NCBI GenBank assembly: GCA_016176815.1
Contig: JACOWL010000017.1
Span: forward strand, 1-29,499
Source of the DNA: Candidatus Pacearchaeota archaeon
Lineage (GTDB): Archaea; Nanobdellota; Nanobdellia; Pacearchaeales; GW2011-AR1
Direction: 5' to 3'
DNA length: 29,499 bases
A program made the translations under genes and the position numbers. Positions 7,305 through 13,808 of this stretch are shown here, piece after piece. How positions within the stretch are numbered: the first letter of the stretch is position 1; every line of letters starts with the position of its first letter. The notes beneath the pieces were generated by a model. That model made no database searches, was not told the origin of the DNA, and saw only the letters and a program-made list of their open reading frames with translations.

Positions 7305-7667
7305 TTACAACATCCTCTCCACTAAATTATTTATTTTTTCCCCATTATTTCCTAAAACTCCTTTTTTTGTTTCTCCAAAATGTTTTTTTGAATCAATTCC
7401 TTTTCTCGGAGGGTGCAGTCTGAAAAAAGGTTTTAATTTCCCGGCAACTTTTTTCCCTCTTTCTTCAATTAATTTTTTATAAGTTTCATCGCTGATTTCG
7501 CCAAAAGCAATAAAGTCGCTTGCAAGTTTTATCATTCCTAATTGCGAGTCATTTGGGGCTTCAAGAACAACGCAGCTATATTTTTTTTTGAGTCTGAGCC
7601 TGTCTAAAGTTTCTTTTATTTTTTTGTCAAGACCGGTTTCTCCGACAATCCTAATTATGCATATCAT
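7305..7667 (-). CDS. rpl30: Ribosomal protein uL30
   Basis: A 120-aa long-form archaeal/eukaryotic L30. The ferredoxin-like core starts MICIIRIVGETGLDKKIKET, with LRLKKKYSCVVLEAPND and the C-terminal basic HPPRKGIDSKKHFGETKKG loop. Its ATG originally overlapped the end of S5: the duplicated S5 tail at 7672-7714 still reads into it as ATGATATG. The repeat array now separates the functional S5 stop (7795) from this start. Confidence 0.93.
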   Translation of the reverse strand: MICIIRIVGETGLDKKIKETLDRLRLKKKYSCVVLEAPNDSQLGMIKLASDFIAFGEISDETYKKLIEERGKKVAGKLKPFFRLHPPRKGIDSKKHFGETKKGVLGNNGEKINNLVERML

Positions 7668-7671
7668 TTTA

Positions 7672-7842
7672 TTTTATTCCTATTTGTTTTTTTTAAAGCG
7701 TCAATGCAGGCCTTTAACTCGACCACGCTTGGGCGAGTTTGTTGAAAAACTTCCTGTTTTTCATTCCTTTTTGGCGAGTTTATTGAAAAATTTCTCATTT
7801 TTTATTCCTATTTGTTTTTTTTAAAGCGTCAATGCAGGCCTT
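7672..7842 (-). repeat. 57-bp repeat plus partial unit bracketed by 43-bp duplication of the S5 3' end
   Basis: Bases 7672-7714 and 7800-7842 are identical (43 bp, including the run of eight T). Between them lie one full unit (7713-7769, sharing two bases with the left copy) and a partial unit (about 7771-7808). The hairpin arms AACTCG/CGAGTT and GAAAAAC/GTTTTTC are intact in the full unit. The right copy is the 3' end of the functional S5 gene; the left is an orphan S5 tail still fused in frame to an open frame through the repeat (SVVELKACIDALKKTNRNK). On the transcribed strand the full unit encodes MKNRKFFNKLAQAWSS and a TAA. Confidence 0.9.
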
Positions 7843-8601
7843 AATTAAATTTACAGTCGTTCTTGTCTGCCCGCTGGTTTTGCTGTAAATATCTTTAATT
7901 CCGGCGAGCATTAAAACTTTTTTTAATTCATTCGTCACAACCAACCCCGTTCCTTGCGGGGCAGGAATTAATTTTATTTCAACGCTTCCTGATTTTCCGC
8001 CGACTTTAAAAGGAATAGTGTGCGGTTCTGAGCATTCGCAGTCAAATGCGGAACATTTTCTTGTTATTTTAAAAATATTTAATTTAGCGTTAATTTTTGA
8101 TTTGTTTCTCGCAGGAAGAGTTTCAACTGAATTCCCTTTTCCGACGCCAATGTGGCCATTTTCATCCCCTACGACGGACATCGCGGAAAATTTCAAAACA
8201 TTTCCTTCTTCAGTTTTTCTTTGCGTTTGTTTCCAGGCGCGCCTTTTTCCCCCGCCAAATTTTCCTTTTGCCTGTCCGATTAAGATTAAATCCGTTTTTA
8301 GATTTAATAATGAATCCACAATTTCCGGTTCAAGAATTTTTTCGCCTTTATCCAGAATTTCATCTATACTTTTTATTTTCCCGTCTTTAACTCTTTTTCC
8401 TAATTTTGTTTTTGGATCCCACGATTCCATTGAAAATTCTTCTTTTTCCCAGGGTTTTTTGAAAGTTTTCGCTTTATCCGGAGTTTTAGCCTCTTTTTCT
8501 TTTTGTTCATTTTTTAATTCATTTAAATCGGTTTCATCTAAAATTTCCTCAGGCTTCTCAGCATATTCGTCAATTTCTTCAATTATTTTTTTCTTTTCCA
8601 T
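7795..8601 (-). CDS. rps5: Ribosomal protein uS5, with acidic N-terminal extension and repeat-altered C-terminus
   Basis: A 268-aa protein. Roughly the first 60 residues are a charged extension; the double-stranded RNA-binding S5 domain follows (GQAKGKFGGGKRRAWKQTQR, then MSVVGDENGHIGVGKG), with the C-terminal S5 domain containing IPAPQGTGLVVTNELKKVL. The ATG at 8601 is preferred to the upstream one at 8637 because it follows the L18 stop by one base. The last residues are KKTNRNKK with the stop supplied by the inserted repeat; the orphan duplicate ends KTNRNKIK, which shows the original end. Confidence 0.93.
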   Translation of the reverse strand: MEKKKIIEEIDEYAEKPEEILDETDLNELKNEQKEKEAKTPDKAKTFKKPWEKEEFSMESWDPKTKLGKRVKDGKIKSIDEILDKGEKILEPEIVDSLLNLKTDLILIGQAKGKFGGGKRRAWKQTQRKTEEGNVLKFSAMSVVGDENGHIGVGKGNSVETLPARNKSKINAKLNIFKITRKCSAFDCECSEPHTIPFKVGGKSGSVEIKLIPAPQGTGLVVTNELKKVLMLAGIKDIYSKTSGQTRTTVNLIKACIDALKKTNRNKK

Positions 8602-8602
8602 T

Positions 8603-9085
8603 TTATTTTTTATCAATTTTTGATTTAATTTCATCAAAAGAAATTTTGTTTTTAAGATGTTCGCCCCTTATTCTTGTTTCATCCGGGAAATTTTCTTTTG
8701 CGCATTCTATTTTGATGCCGGAGTCAGTCAATCCTTTAATAAAAGCATAGACTTTTGTTTTGTGAAGCGCTCTCGCCATCCCCAAATCAAGAATTGGTCT
8801 TTCTAATTTTTTTAATAAAATTTTCTTGCCGAAGAGATAACCCGTTAAATAAGATGCAGGAATTGATTTAATGCTCTCTTTTTCCGGCCAGCCATATTTT
8901 AACAATTCTTTTGAATTAACCCCGAGAACAGCGCTATCCTGAGCTTCCTTACTTTTAACATACTGGGCAATTAAATATCTGTTTGTTTTTCTAAATATAA
9001 TTCTGGGCAATCCGCTTTTTAACAGCGCAAATCTTTTTTTGTAATCCGTTCTGTATTCTTTTCTTCTGCGTTTTAAATTTGTCAT
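8603..9085 (-). CDS. rpl18: Ribosomal protein uL18
   Basis: A 160-aa 5S rRNA-binding protein of the archaeal type, starting RRRKEYRTDYKKRFALLKSG with the conserved RTDYxxRxxLLKSG signature, then the RNase-H-like core (GVNSKELLKYGW, ASYLTGYLFGKK, LDLGMARALHKTKVYAFIKG). It starts two bases after the L19e stop and ends one base before the S5 ATG. Confidence 0.95.
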   Translation of the reverse strand: MTNLKRRRKEYRTDYKKRFALLKSGLPRIIFRKTNRYLIAQYVKSKEAQDSAVLGVNSKELLKYGWPEKESIKSIPASYLTGYLFGKKILLKKLERPILDLGMARALHKTKVYAFIKGLTDSGIKIECAKENFPDETRIRGEHLKNKISFDEIKSKIDKK

Positions 9086-9087
9086 TT

Positions 9088-9483
9088 TCAGCTTAAATCC
9101 TCCACATATTTTTTAATATCCATTTTATTTTTGAACTCGCGATTTTTTATTTTTTTTCTTATTTTTTTAAGATTTTCCTTCCCGATTTGAGATGCTGTTC
9201 TTTCCGCATAACCTCTCAGTTTTCTTGTTATAATTACATATTCTTTTTTTCTTTTGTTAACTTTCTTCCTCACATTGCCGAGATGTTTTCTTCCTCTTTT
9301 TTCAATTTTTTTTCTTCCCTTAATATTTTTGATGATTATTGCCCCGTTGGCAACTAAATCTCTGATGTCTTGTTTTGTAATAGCTTCTTTAATTTCATCT
9401 TTTCTTGATTCTATAAATACGATTCTCTTTTTTCCAATGCCAAAAGTTCTTGCGGTTAATTCTTTTTTATTTCTGAGATTCAT
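9088..9483 (-). CDS. rpl19e: Ribosomal protein eL19
   Basis: The family start MNLRNKKELTARTFGIGKKR fixes the ATG at 9481-9483, one base after the L32e stop; the ATG 33 nt upstream would add a non-conserved tail inside L32e. KRGRKHLGNVRKKVNKR and the long basic C-terminal helix follow. 131 aa, somewhat short. eL19 is absent from bacteria, so it marks this as an archaeal operon. Confidence 0.95.
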   Translation of the reverse strand: MNLRNKKELTARTFGIGKKRIVFIESRKDEIKEAITKQDIRDLVANGAIIIKNIKGRKKIEKRGRKHLGNVRKKVNKRKKEYVIITRKLRGYAERTASQIGKENLKKIRKKIKNREFKNKMDIKKYVEDLS

Positions 9484-9484
9484 T

Positions 9485-9871
9485 TTATGTTTTTTTAACT
9501 TCGCTTTTTCCTGCATTTAATTTTAAAAATTTTTCAGGATTCATGTTGTATACTTCAATTTTCATTTCTTTAGCTTTCTTTGCTATTTCTATTTTTTTTC
9601 TTTTTCCAACGCTGCCAATTATTGCAATTTCATTTCCTTTTATCTTTTCTAATTCATTCAAATTATTTATTTTTACAGGTTTTTTATCCATTAATTTATC
9701 CCTTGATTTTTTGTTTGATCTATAACCGATGCTGACAATTGCCGCCGAGCCTTTTCTTTGTTCTCTCATTTTATTATGCCTTCCGGTAGGTTTTCTCCAA
9801 ACTTGGAGTTTCTTTCTTCCTTTCCCTAATTTTGAATATCTGCTCCAGGTTCTTCTTAAAAATTTTACCAT
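9485..9871 (-). CDS. rpl32e: Ribosomal protein eL32
   Basis: A 128-aa protein with the family core FLRRTWSRYSKLGKGRKKL, WRKPTGRHNKMREQRKG and VSIGYRSNKKSRDKL, followed by an alpha/beta part (ELEKIKGNEIAIIGSVGKRKK). The very basic first half binds 23S rRNA. The start follows the L6 stop by one base and the stop precedes the L19e ATG by one base. Confidence 0.95.
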   Translation of the reverse strand: MVKFLRRTWSRYSKLGKGRKKLQVWRKPTGRHNKMREQRKGSAAIVSIGYRSNKKSRDKLMDKKPVKINNLNELEKIKGNEIAIIGSVGKRKKIEIAKKAKEMKIEVYNMNPEKFLKLNAGKSEVKKT

Positions 9872-9872
9872 T

Positions 9873-10403
9873 TTAAATTTCTCTCCCTGCTTTATTTATA
9901 ATATAAATTCCGTCCTGAAAAACCCTTTTGTCTCTTCCCCTGATTTTTGTCGCTTTTTCTAAATTTGCCGCGGCCTGTCCGGCAAGTTCTTTGTCTATTG
10001 AAATGATTGTAATTATTTCTTTTTCCATTTTAATTTCCGCATTTTTTGGCAGTTCAACTTTTCTGTCAACTTTTTCACCAAGAAAATTTTTGATTATTGC
10101 AGTGTTTCCTTCAAATTTTACGGTCATAGGAAAGTGGCTTGAACATATTTTTAATTTATATTCAAATTTTTTTTGAACTCCTTGAACCATATTTTTGATA
10201 TGGGCGATAGAAGTATTGATTATTCTTTTTTCTTTTTTTGTTGCTTTTTCACAGCTAAGAATTATTTTCTTGTCTTTTTTTTCAAAATTAATTTTTCCAA
10301 GATTAAACTCTCTTGAATTTTCTCCCTCTTTCCCTCTTGCAATTAATTTATTTCCTTCTATTGTTATTTCAACATTTTCCGGAATTTCAATTTCGTTTTT
10401 CAT
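9873..10403 (-). CDS. rpl6: Ribosomal protein uL6
   Basis: 176 aa with the two tandem L6 folds: IEIPENVEITIEGNKLIARG in the first, and FPMTVKFEGNTAIIKNFLGE leading into the second (KVDRKVELPKNAEIKME). It ends with the conserved ATKIRGRDKRVFQDGIYI segment that contacts the sarcin-ricin loop region. The ATG at 10403 is one base after the S8 stop. Confidence 0.95.
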   Translation of the reverse strand: MKNEIEIPENVEITIEGNKLIARGKEGENSREFNLGKINFEKKDKKIILSCEKATKKEKRIINTSIAHIKNMVQGVQKKFEYKLKICSSHFPMTVKFEGNTAIIKNFLGEKVDRKVELPKNAEIKMEKEIITIISIDKELAGQAAANLEKATKIRGRDKRVFQDGIYIINKAGREI

Positions 10404-10404
10404 T

Positions 10405-10785
10405 TTAATAAAAATATGCGATTAAGCATCCCCCTATTTTTTCCCCTTCAGCCTCTTCATGCGTTATCAAACCCTTGTTTGTGGAAATAATTAAAACGCC
10501 TAAATTTGTTGAAGGAAGATACCTTCGTCTATATTTTTCAATGTCTCCTTTTTTAACCGTGAATCTCGGCTTAATTGCTTTGCATTCAACCAGATCCCCA
10601 ATTGTTAATTGTATTGATTTTTCATCTGCATCTATTTTGTATTTTTTTATTGCTCCTTCCTGTTTCATTACTTTTAAAACTTCAATTAAGAAATTCGAAA
10701 TTCTGTTTATTTTTACATTTTCTTTCCCGGATATTTTGGCATTTTTTATCATATTTAATGCATCCGCTACAACATCATGCGACAT
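10405..10785 (-). CDS. rps8: Ribosomal protein uS8
   Basis: Archaeal S8 starts with a helix (DVVADALNMIKNAKISGKEN), then NFLIEVLKVMKQEGAI and the C-terminal domain PRFTVKKGDIEKYRRRYLPS. STNKGLITHEEAEG near the end is the conserved STxxGxxxHxEA motif. The ATG at 10785 was chosen over the TTG at 10803, since it starts MSHDVVADAL and has GGAGGAG 10 nt upstream. A 20-codon mini-ORF overlaps this start in another frame. 126 aa, family length. Confidence 0.95.
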   Translation of the reverse strand: MSHDVVADALNMIKNAKISGKENVKINRISNFLIEVLKVMKQEGAIKKYKIDADEKSIQLTIGDLVECKAIKPRFTVKKGDIEKYRRRYLPSTNLGVLIISTNKGLITHEEAEGEKIGGCLIAYFY

Positions 10786-10837
10786 TTTTTGTTTCTCCTC
10801 CAAAGGAGACCCCTATGGGGCCAAATTTGTTTTTCAT
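10775..10837 (-). CDS. 20-codon intercistronic mini-ORF with twin hairpins between S14 and S8
   Basis: The ATG at 10837 follows the S14 stop as TAA-A-ATG, and the TGA lies just inside S8, so a ribosome could pass from S14 through this ORF to S8. The peptide is MKNKFGPIGVSFGGETKNVA. The DNA holds two adjacent hairpins, GCCCC-ATA-GGGGTC and CTCC-TTT-GGAG; the second places the S8 Shine-Dalgarno GGAGGAG in one arm, which could regulate S8. Coding function is unproven. Confidence 0.4.
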   Translation of the reverse strand: MKNKFGPIGVSFGGETKNVA

Positions 10838-10838
10838 T

Positions 10839-11069
10839 TTAACTGTATTTTTTAAAACCGATTTCTTCAGCTATTTCTCTGAAGCAGTGCCGGCATAAAT
10901 TTAATCCGTAAGATCCTATATGCGCCCCAAACCTTCCGCATTTTTCGCATTTTTGCGCCGCGATTCCTATTTTTCTTTCTTTTGGTTTGCAATGTTTTAT
11001 AAATTTTGCTTTAATTGCTGGCTTTGCATCCAATTGCTTGAACTTTTTCTTCCAATCGCTTGCTGTCAT
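10839..11069 (-). CDS. rps14: Ribosomal protein uS14, zinc type, with N-terminal extension
   Basis: The C-terminal 40 residues are the zinc-binding S14 core: CEKCGRFGAHIGSYGLNLCR and CRHCFREIAEEIGFKKYS, four cysteines in two CxxC pairs. The family is usually about 55 aa in archaea; this one is 76 aa because of a lysine-rich extension (MTASDWKKKFKQLDAKPAIK). The start follows a 9-codon mini-ORF (11071-11100) joined by TAA-A-ATG on both sides. Confidence 0.93.
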   Translation of the reverse strand: MTASDWKKKFKQLDAKPAIKAKFIKHCKPKERKIGIAAQKCEKCGRFGAHIGSYGLNLCRHCFREIAEEIGFKKYS

Positions 11070-11070
11070 T

Positions 11071-11100
11071 TTATTTTTTACTCCATAAATTTACTTTCAT
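11071..11100 (-). CDS. 9-codon coupled mini-ORF between L5 and S14
   Basis: It reads MKVNLWSKK, with ATG one base after the L5 stop and TAA one base before the S14 ATG. The only spacer between two ribosomal genes is thus a complete stop-start relay. It could be chance in AT-rich DNA; it is listed because the same arrangement recurs at other junctions. Confidence 0.3.
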   Translation of the reverse strand: MKVNLWSKK

Positions 11101-11101
11101 T

Positions 11102-11674
11102 TTATCTAAAGTTTGTCTGGAAATTCTCTTCCATAAATTTAATTATTTCTTCCTTTGAAATTATTTGTTTTTTAGATACTTTTCCTTTTTTCATTTTTTT
11201 TAATCTTATTCTCCTTCCTGCTCTTTTAAAGACTATTGTAACATCCAATCCTGCGATTCCAATTTCCCGTTGATATTCTGTCCCGGGAATTTCCAGATAT
11301 TCTTTTATGCCGAATGAAAAATTATTAACGCTTATTTGTTTTTTTCTTAGTGTGTTGTCAACAGCAGCCAGCAGTCTTTTTAATAATTCTTCTTTTCCTT
11401 TTCTTATTGTAACAACTGCGCCTACTTCAAGCCCCGGTCTGACGTCTAACGACGGAATTCTTTTTTTGGATTTCATTTTAGCGGGTTTTCTTTTAGTTAT
11501 GAAACTGAGAAGTTTAAATCCTTTCTCAAGCTTTTCTGCAATTCCGCCAACATTTAAAACTATTTTTTCTATTCTAATTTTTCTCATCGGATTTTCTGAA
11601 TGCGATCGACGGGATTCAGTCCCAGTCATTGGATTTTCTTCTGAATTTTTTTGAATTTTTTGTTCGTTTTTCAT
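11102..11674 (-). CDS. rpl5: Ribosomal protein uL5, N-terminal region internally duplicated
   Basis: The family sequence begins ENPMRKIRIEKIVLNVGG and continues with PSLDVRPGLEVGAVVTIRKG and IPGTEYQREIGIAGLDVTIV; L5 binds 5S rRNA in the central protuberance. The ATG at 11674 overlaps the S4e stop as ATGA, giving a 28-residue extension. That extension contains a second SEENPM ahead of the family SENPM: a 42-nt in-frame insert, with GGGACTGAATCCC hairpin sequence, separates two near-copies of the start region. Both possible starts therefore look like the natural one. Confidence 0.93.
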   Translation of the reverse strand: MKNEQKIQKNSEENPMTGTESRRSHSENPMRKIRIEKIVLNVGGIAEKLEKGFKLLSFITKRKPAKMKSKKRIPSLDVRPGLEVGAVVTIRKGKEELLKRLLAAVDNTLRKKQISVNNFSFGIKEYLEIPGTEYQREIGIAGLDVTIVFKRAGRRIRLKKMKKGKVSKKQIISKEEIIKFMEENFQTNFR

Positions 11675-12318
11675 TCTATTACCATTAATTGCTTAATTAA
11701 AACATTTATTTTATTTTTATTGCAGTCAATTATTGCCATTTTTCTTTCTTTTATCTCTTCTATCTGCCCGATTTTTCCGGAATGTTTTCCTGCAAAAACA
11801 ATTGCATTTGATTTTTCTTTTAATGGAAGACATTTTTCTATTTTTTTGTCTTTGAAATTAATAATTGCTGAATCATTAGTCATGCAGCTGAATTTAGGCT
11901 CAACTAAGAAATTTCCGCCGTCATTTAAATTAAGCTGAATTTTTTTTCCAGAAATTATTTTTTTATTTATAATTTTTGCAATTTTTTTGTTTGATTCTTC
12001 TTCTTTAATTTTTTTTAATTCAAATTTTCCTTTTTCTGAAAGTTCAAGTCTGTAATAAATTTTTGAAGGAAGAATTGAAAGAGTGTCAAAAAGCGCCATC
12101 CCTATTTTTTCATCTTTAACAGCCCGATTATTTATCAGCAGATATTTTTTCTGAATTGCTGTTTTTACTTCTTCTCTCGTCTGGGCGATTTTTAACAAAT
12201 CCCTCAAAACTATCAGCAAAGGAATTCCTTTCTTTGAGGTTGGCTTAACTACAAATGCGGTGCCCTTTCTAATTATCGGCCAGTTCTTTGAAACGCTTTG
12301 TCTCTTCAAATGTCCCAT
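11671..12318 (-). CDS. rps4e: Ribosomal protein eS4
   Basis: 215 aa starting GHLKRQSVSKNWPIIRKGTA, the eS4 signature. An S4-type RNA-binding region (LLINNRAVKDEKIGMALFDT), the central domain and a C-terminal KOW-like segment (FAGKHSGKIGQIEEIKERK) follow in family order. The GTG/ATG junction overlaps L24 by one base and L5 by four. eS4 is found only in archaea and eukaryotes. Confidence 0.95.
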   Translation of the reverse strand: MGHLKRQSVSKNWPIIRKGTAFVVKPTSKKGIPLLIVLRDLLKIAQTREEVKTAIQKKYLLINNRAVKDEKIGMALFDTLSILPSKIYYRLELSEKGKFELKKIKEEESNKKIAKIINKKIISGKKIQLNLNDGGNFLVEPKFSCMTNDSAIINFKDKKIEKCLPLKEKSNAIVFAGKHSGKIGQIEEIKERKMAIIDCNKNKINVLIKQLMVIE

Positions 12319-12758
12319 TATTTTTTTACCTCAGCATCCGTTTTTTTATTTTTTGAACTTTTCGTTTCAGCAGGTTTTGTTTCTGGTTTTTTTTCTGCTT
12401 GTATTTCTTTTGCCCTGTCTGATAATTCTATAATCTGCAAGTTTGATGGTTGAAGCTTAATATTTACTTTTGAGCCGTCGCGTTTTTTTGCCTGAATTCC
12501 CTCCATAATAACCAGAGAGCTTTTTATATTAACTTCAAGAATTTTTCCCATCTGCCCCCTAAATTTTCCCCTCATAATTTTAACTTTGTCTCCTTTTCTT
12601 GCCTGAATATTTCTTTTGTTTTGTTTTTTTCTCAGCTCTTTGGACAAGTTTACATTTACAAAATTTTTTCTTAAATGCAGCGGAGCATTTGCTAAATATT
12701 TCCTTTGTTTCCTGGGCTGTTTGCTTGCTTTCCATTTAGTTGAAAATTTATTTTTCAT
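12318..12758 (-). CDS. rpl24: Ribosomal protein uL24, with lysine/proline-rich C-terminal tail
   Basis: The KOW motif is clear (ARKGDKVKIMRGKFRGQMGK), preceded by the archaeal L24 start SKQPRKQRKYLANAPLHLRK. After residue 115 the protein continues with a low-complexity K/E/P/T tail (EKKPETKPAETKSSKNKKTD), not part of the family core. It overlaps the preceding unknown gene by 11 nt. L24 starts large-subunit assembly. Confidence 0.95.
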   Translation of the reverse strand: MKNKFSTKWKASKQPRKQRKYLANAPLHLRKNFVNVNLSKELRKKQNKRNIQARKGDKVKIMRGKFRGQMGKILEVNIKSSLVIMEGIQAKKRDGSKVNIKLQPSNLQIIELSDRAKEIQAEKKPETKPAETKSSKNKKTDAEVKK

Positions 12759-13011
12759 TTTTAATTCTCCAATATTTTTTTAGCGAATTTTCATATCTTA
12801 AATCAAAATCTTTTGTTTCTTTTTTTGATAAGTATTGTCCTAATGTTTTTTGCAAATGCAAATAAGGAATAGTCAATCTGTGAATTTCTAAATTTTTATT
12901 TTGATTAACTGAGGCATTTTCTATTTTAGCTATTTTCATTTCTAGTATTGCTAAACTTCCTTCTCTAGCTTTTCTTTCAGGTTCTGAATTTTTTTTATTT
13001 ATCGTCGTCAT
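12748..13011 (-). CDS. Unknown 87-aa protein inserted in the ribosomal operon between L14 and L24
   Basis: The ATG at 13009-13011 follows the L14 stop by one base; the longer form from 13116 would lie inside L14. The sequence starts MTTINKKNSEPERKAREGSL and continues with IHRLTIPYLHLQKTLGQYLS to a basic end. No family is recognised. L14 and L24 are normally adjacent in archaea. It does not show the Sm-like signature expected of Rnp1/Rpp29, the gene missing further upstream. Its stop lies 11 nt inside L24. It could be a lineage-specific ribosome-associated protein or a captured gene. Confidence 0.65.
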   Translation of the reverse strand: MTTINKKNSEPERKAREGSLAILEMKIAKIENASVNQNKNLEIHRLTIPYLHLQKTLGQYLSKKETKDFDLRYENSLKKYWRIKNEK

Positions 13012-13012
13012 T

Positions 13013-13414
13013 TTAATATACCATTGAAGCGAGTTTTGCAACTTGCGGCCATCGCTCCTGAACCTCCCTTGGAATTGGGCCCTTAATTTGAGTGCCTTTT
13101 GGATTTCCTTTTTCATCTTTCATAATTGCCACCGCATTGTCGCTGAAAGCAATTCTTTCTCCGTTTAATCTTCTAAAAGGTTTTCTCTGCCTTATTATTA
13201 CCGCATCAAAAACTTTTCCTTTCATTTCAGGAATGCCGACTCTTATGCTGACTTTTACCCAGTCTGCAATTTTTCCAAAAGTTTGTCTTTTTTTTGCTGC
13301 TTTGCTTCCTTTTACTGAAACTAACCTGACAATTTTTGCTCCGCTATTATCTGCGGCAATTAATTGCGCGCCTAAATTTAATCCCGGAGTTGCCCTCGCT
13401 GATATTGCTTTCAT
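13013..13414 (-). CDS. rpl14: Ribosomal protein uL14
   Basis: 133 aa with the L14 core AADNSGAKIVRLVSVKG, KVSIRVGIPEMKGKVFDAVI and RQRKPFRRLNGERIAFSDNA, ending GPIPREVQERWPQVAKLASM. The start ATGAAAGCAATATC resembles the sequence at the head of the upstream mini-ORF (ATGAAGGCAAAAAC), indicating that the junction was duplicated. The ATG overlaps the mini-ORF stop (ATGA). Confidence 0.95.
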   Translation of the reverse strand: MKAISARATPGLNLGAQLIAADNSGAKIVRLVSVKGSKAAKKRQTFGKIADWVKVSIRVGIPEMKGKVFDAVIIRQRKPFRRLNGERIAFSDNAVAIMKDEKGNPKGTQIKGPIPREVQERWPQVAKLASMVY

Positions 13415-13470
13415 TTTAATTTTTTCCTGAAATTTAAATGAATGAAAAAATTTCTTGTTTTTGCCTTCAT
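13411..13470 (-). CDS. 19-codon repeat-derived mini-ORF between S17 and L14
   Basis: The peptide is MKAKTRNFFIHLNFRKKLK. Its ATG overlaps the S17 stop (ATGA) and its TGA overlaps the L14 ATG, giving complete translational coupling. It aligns with the 19-codon ORF at 24625-24684 (MRTKNRKFFDKFAFRKKPN), and its DNA shares the AAAAAYARGAAATTTTTT core of the 57-bp repeats. The sequence around its start repeats the L14 start, suggesting insertion with duplication of the target. Confidence 0.5.
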   Translation of the reverse strand: MKAKTRNFFIHLNFRKKLK

Positions 13471-13808
13471 TTTAATTCCTCTTTAGATTTAATTTTTTTG
13501 ATTACAATAAAATGGATTATTTTACTTAATGGCCTGCACTCCTGCACTTTGATTAAATCTCCAATGTTAATTTCTTTTTCCATATTCTCCGGAAGTCTTG
13601 CATGAATTCTTGTTCTTGATTTTGCATACCTTTCATATTTTTTAACATATATCATTCTTTCAAATTCTATCGCCACTCTTTTATGGAATTTTCTTTTAAC
13701 TATTCCTTCAAAAGTTCTTCCTCTTGGAAATATTTTTTTCTCCATTCCAACTTTAGCCGCAGTTTTTTCCTGCTTGTTTTCTTTTGATTTTTGTTTTTTA
13801 TCCGTCAT
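13467..13808 (-). CDS. rps17: Ribosomal protein uS17
   Basis: 113 aa. A short lysine-rich N-terminus leads into the OB-fold core: FEGIVKRKFHKRVAIEFERM, KYERYAKSRTRIHARLPENM and GDLIKVQECRPLSKIIHFIV. The ATG at 13808 lies inside the left copy of the 58-bp duplication; it is preferred to a TTG at 13835. The right copy shows that in the ancestral order this ATG followed directly after SUI1. Confidence 0.94.
   Translation of the reverse strand: MTDKKQKSKENKQEKTAAKVGMEKKIFPRGRTFEGIVKRKFHKRVAIEFERMIYVKKYERYAKSRTRIHARLPENMEKEINIGDLIKVQECRPLSKIIHFIVIKKIKSKEELK

Noticed and set aside
13027..13116. Longer start for the unknown L14-L24 gene, reading into L14
   Set aside because: The upstream part is the L14 sequence in another frame, and the ATG at 13011 has the one-base coupling typical of this operon.
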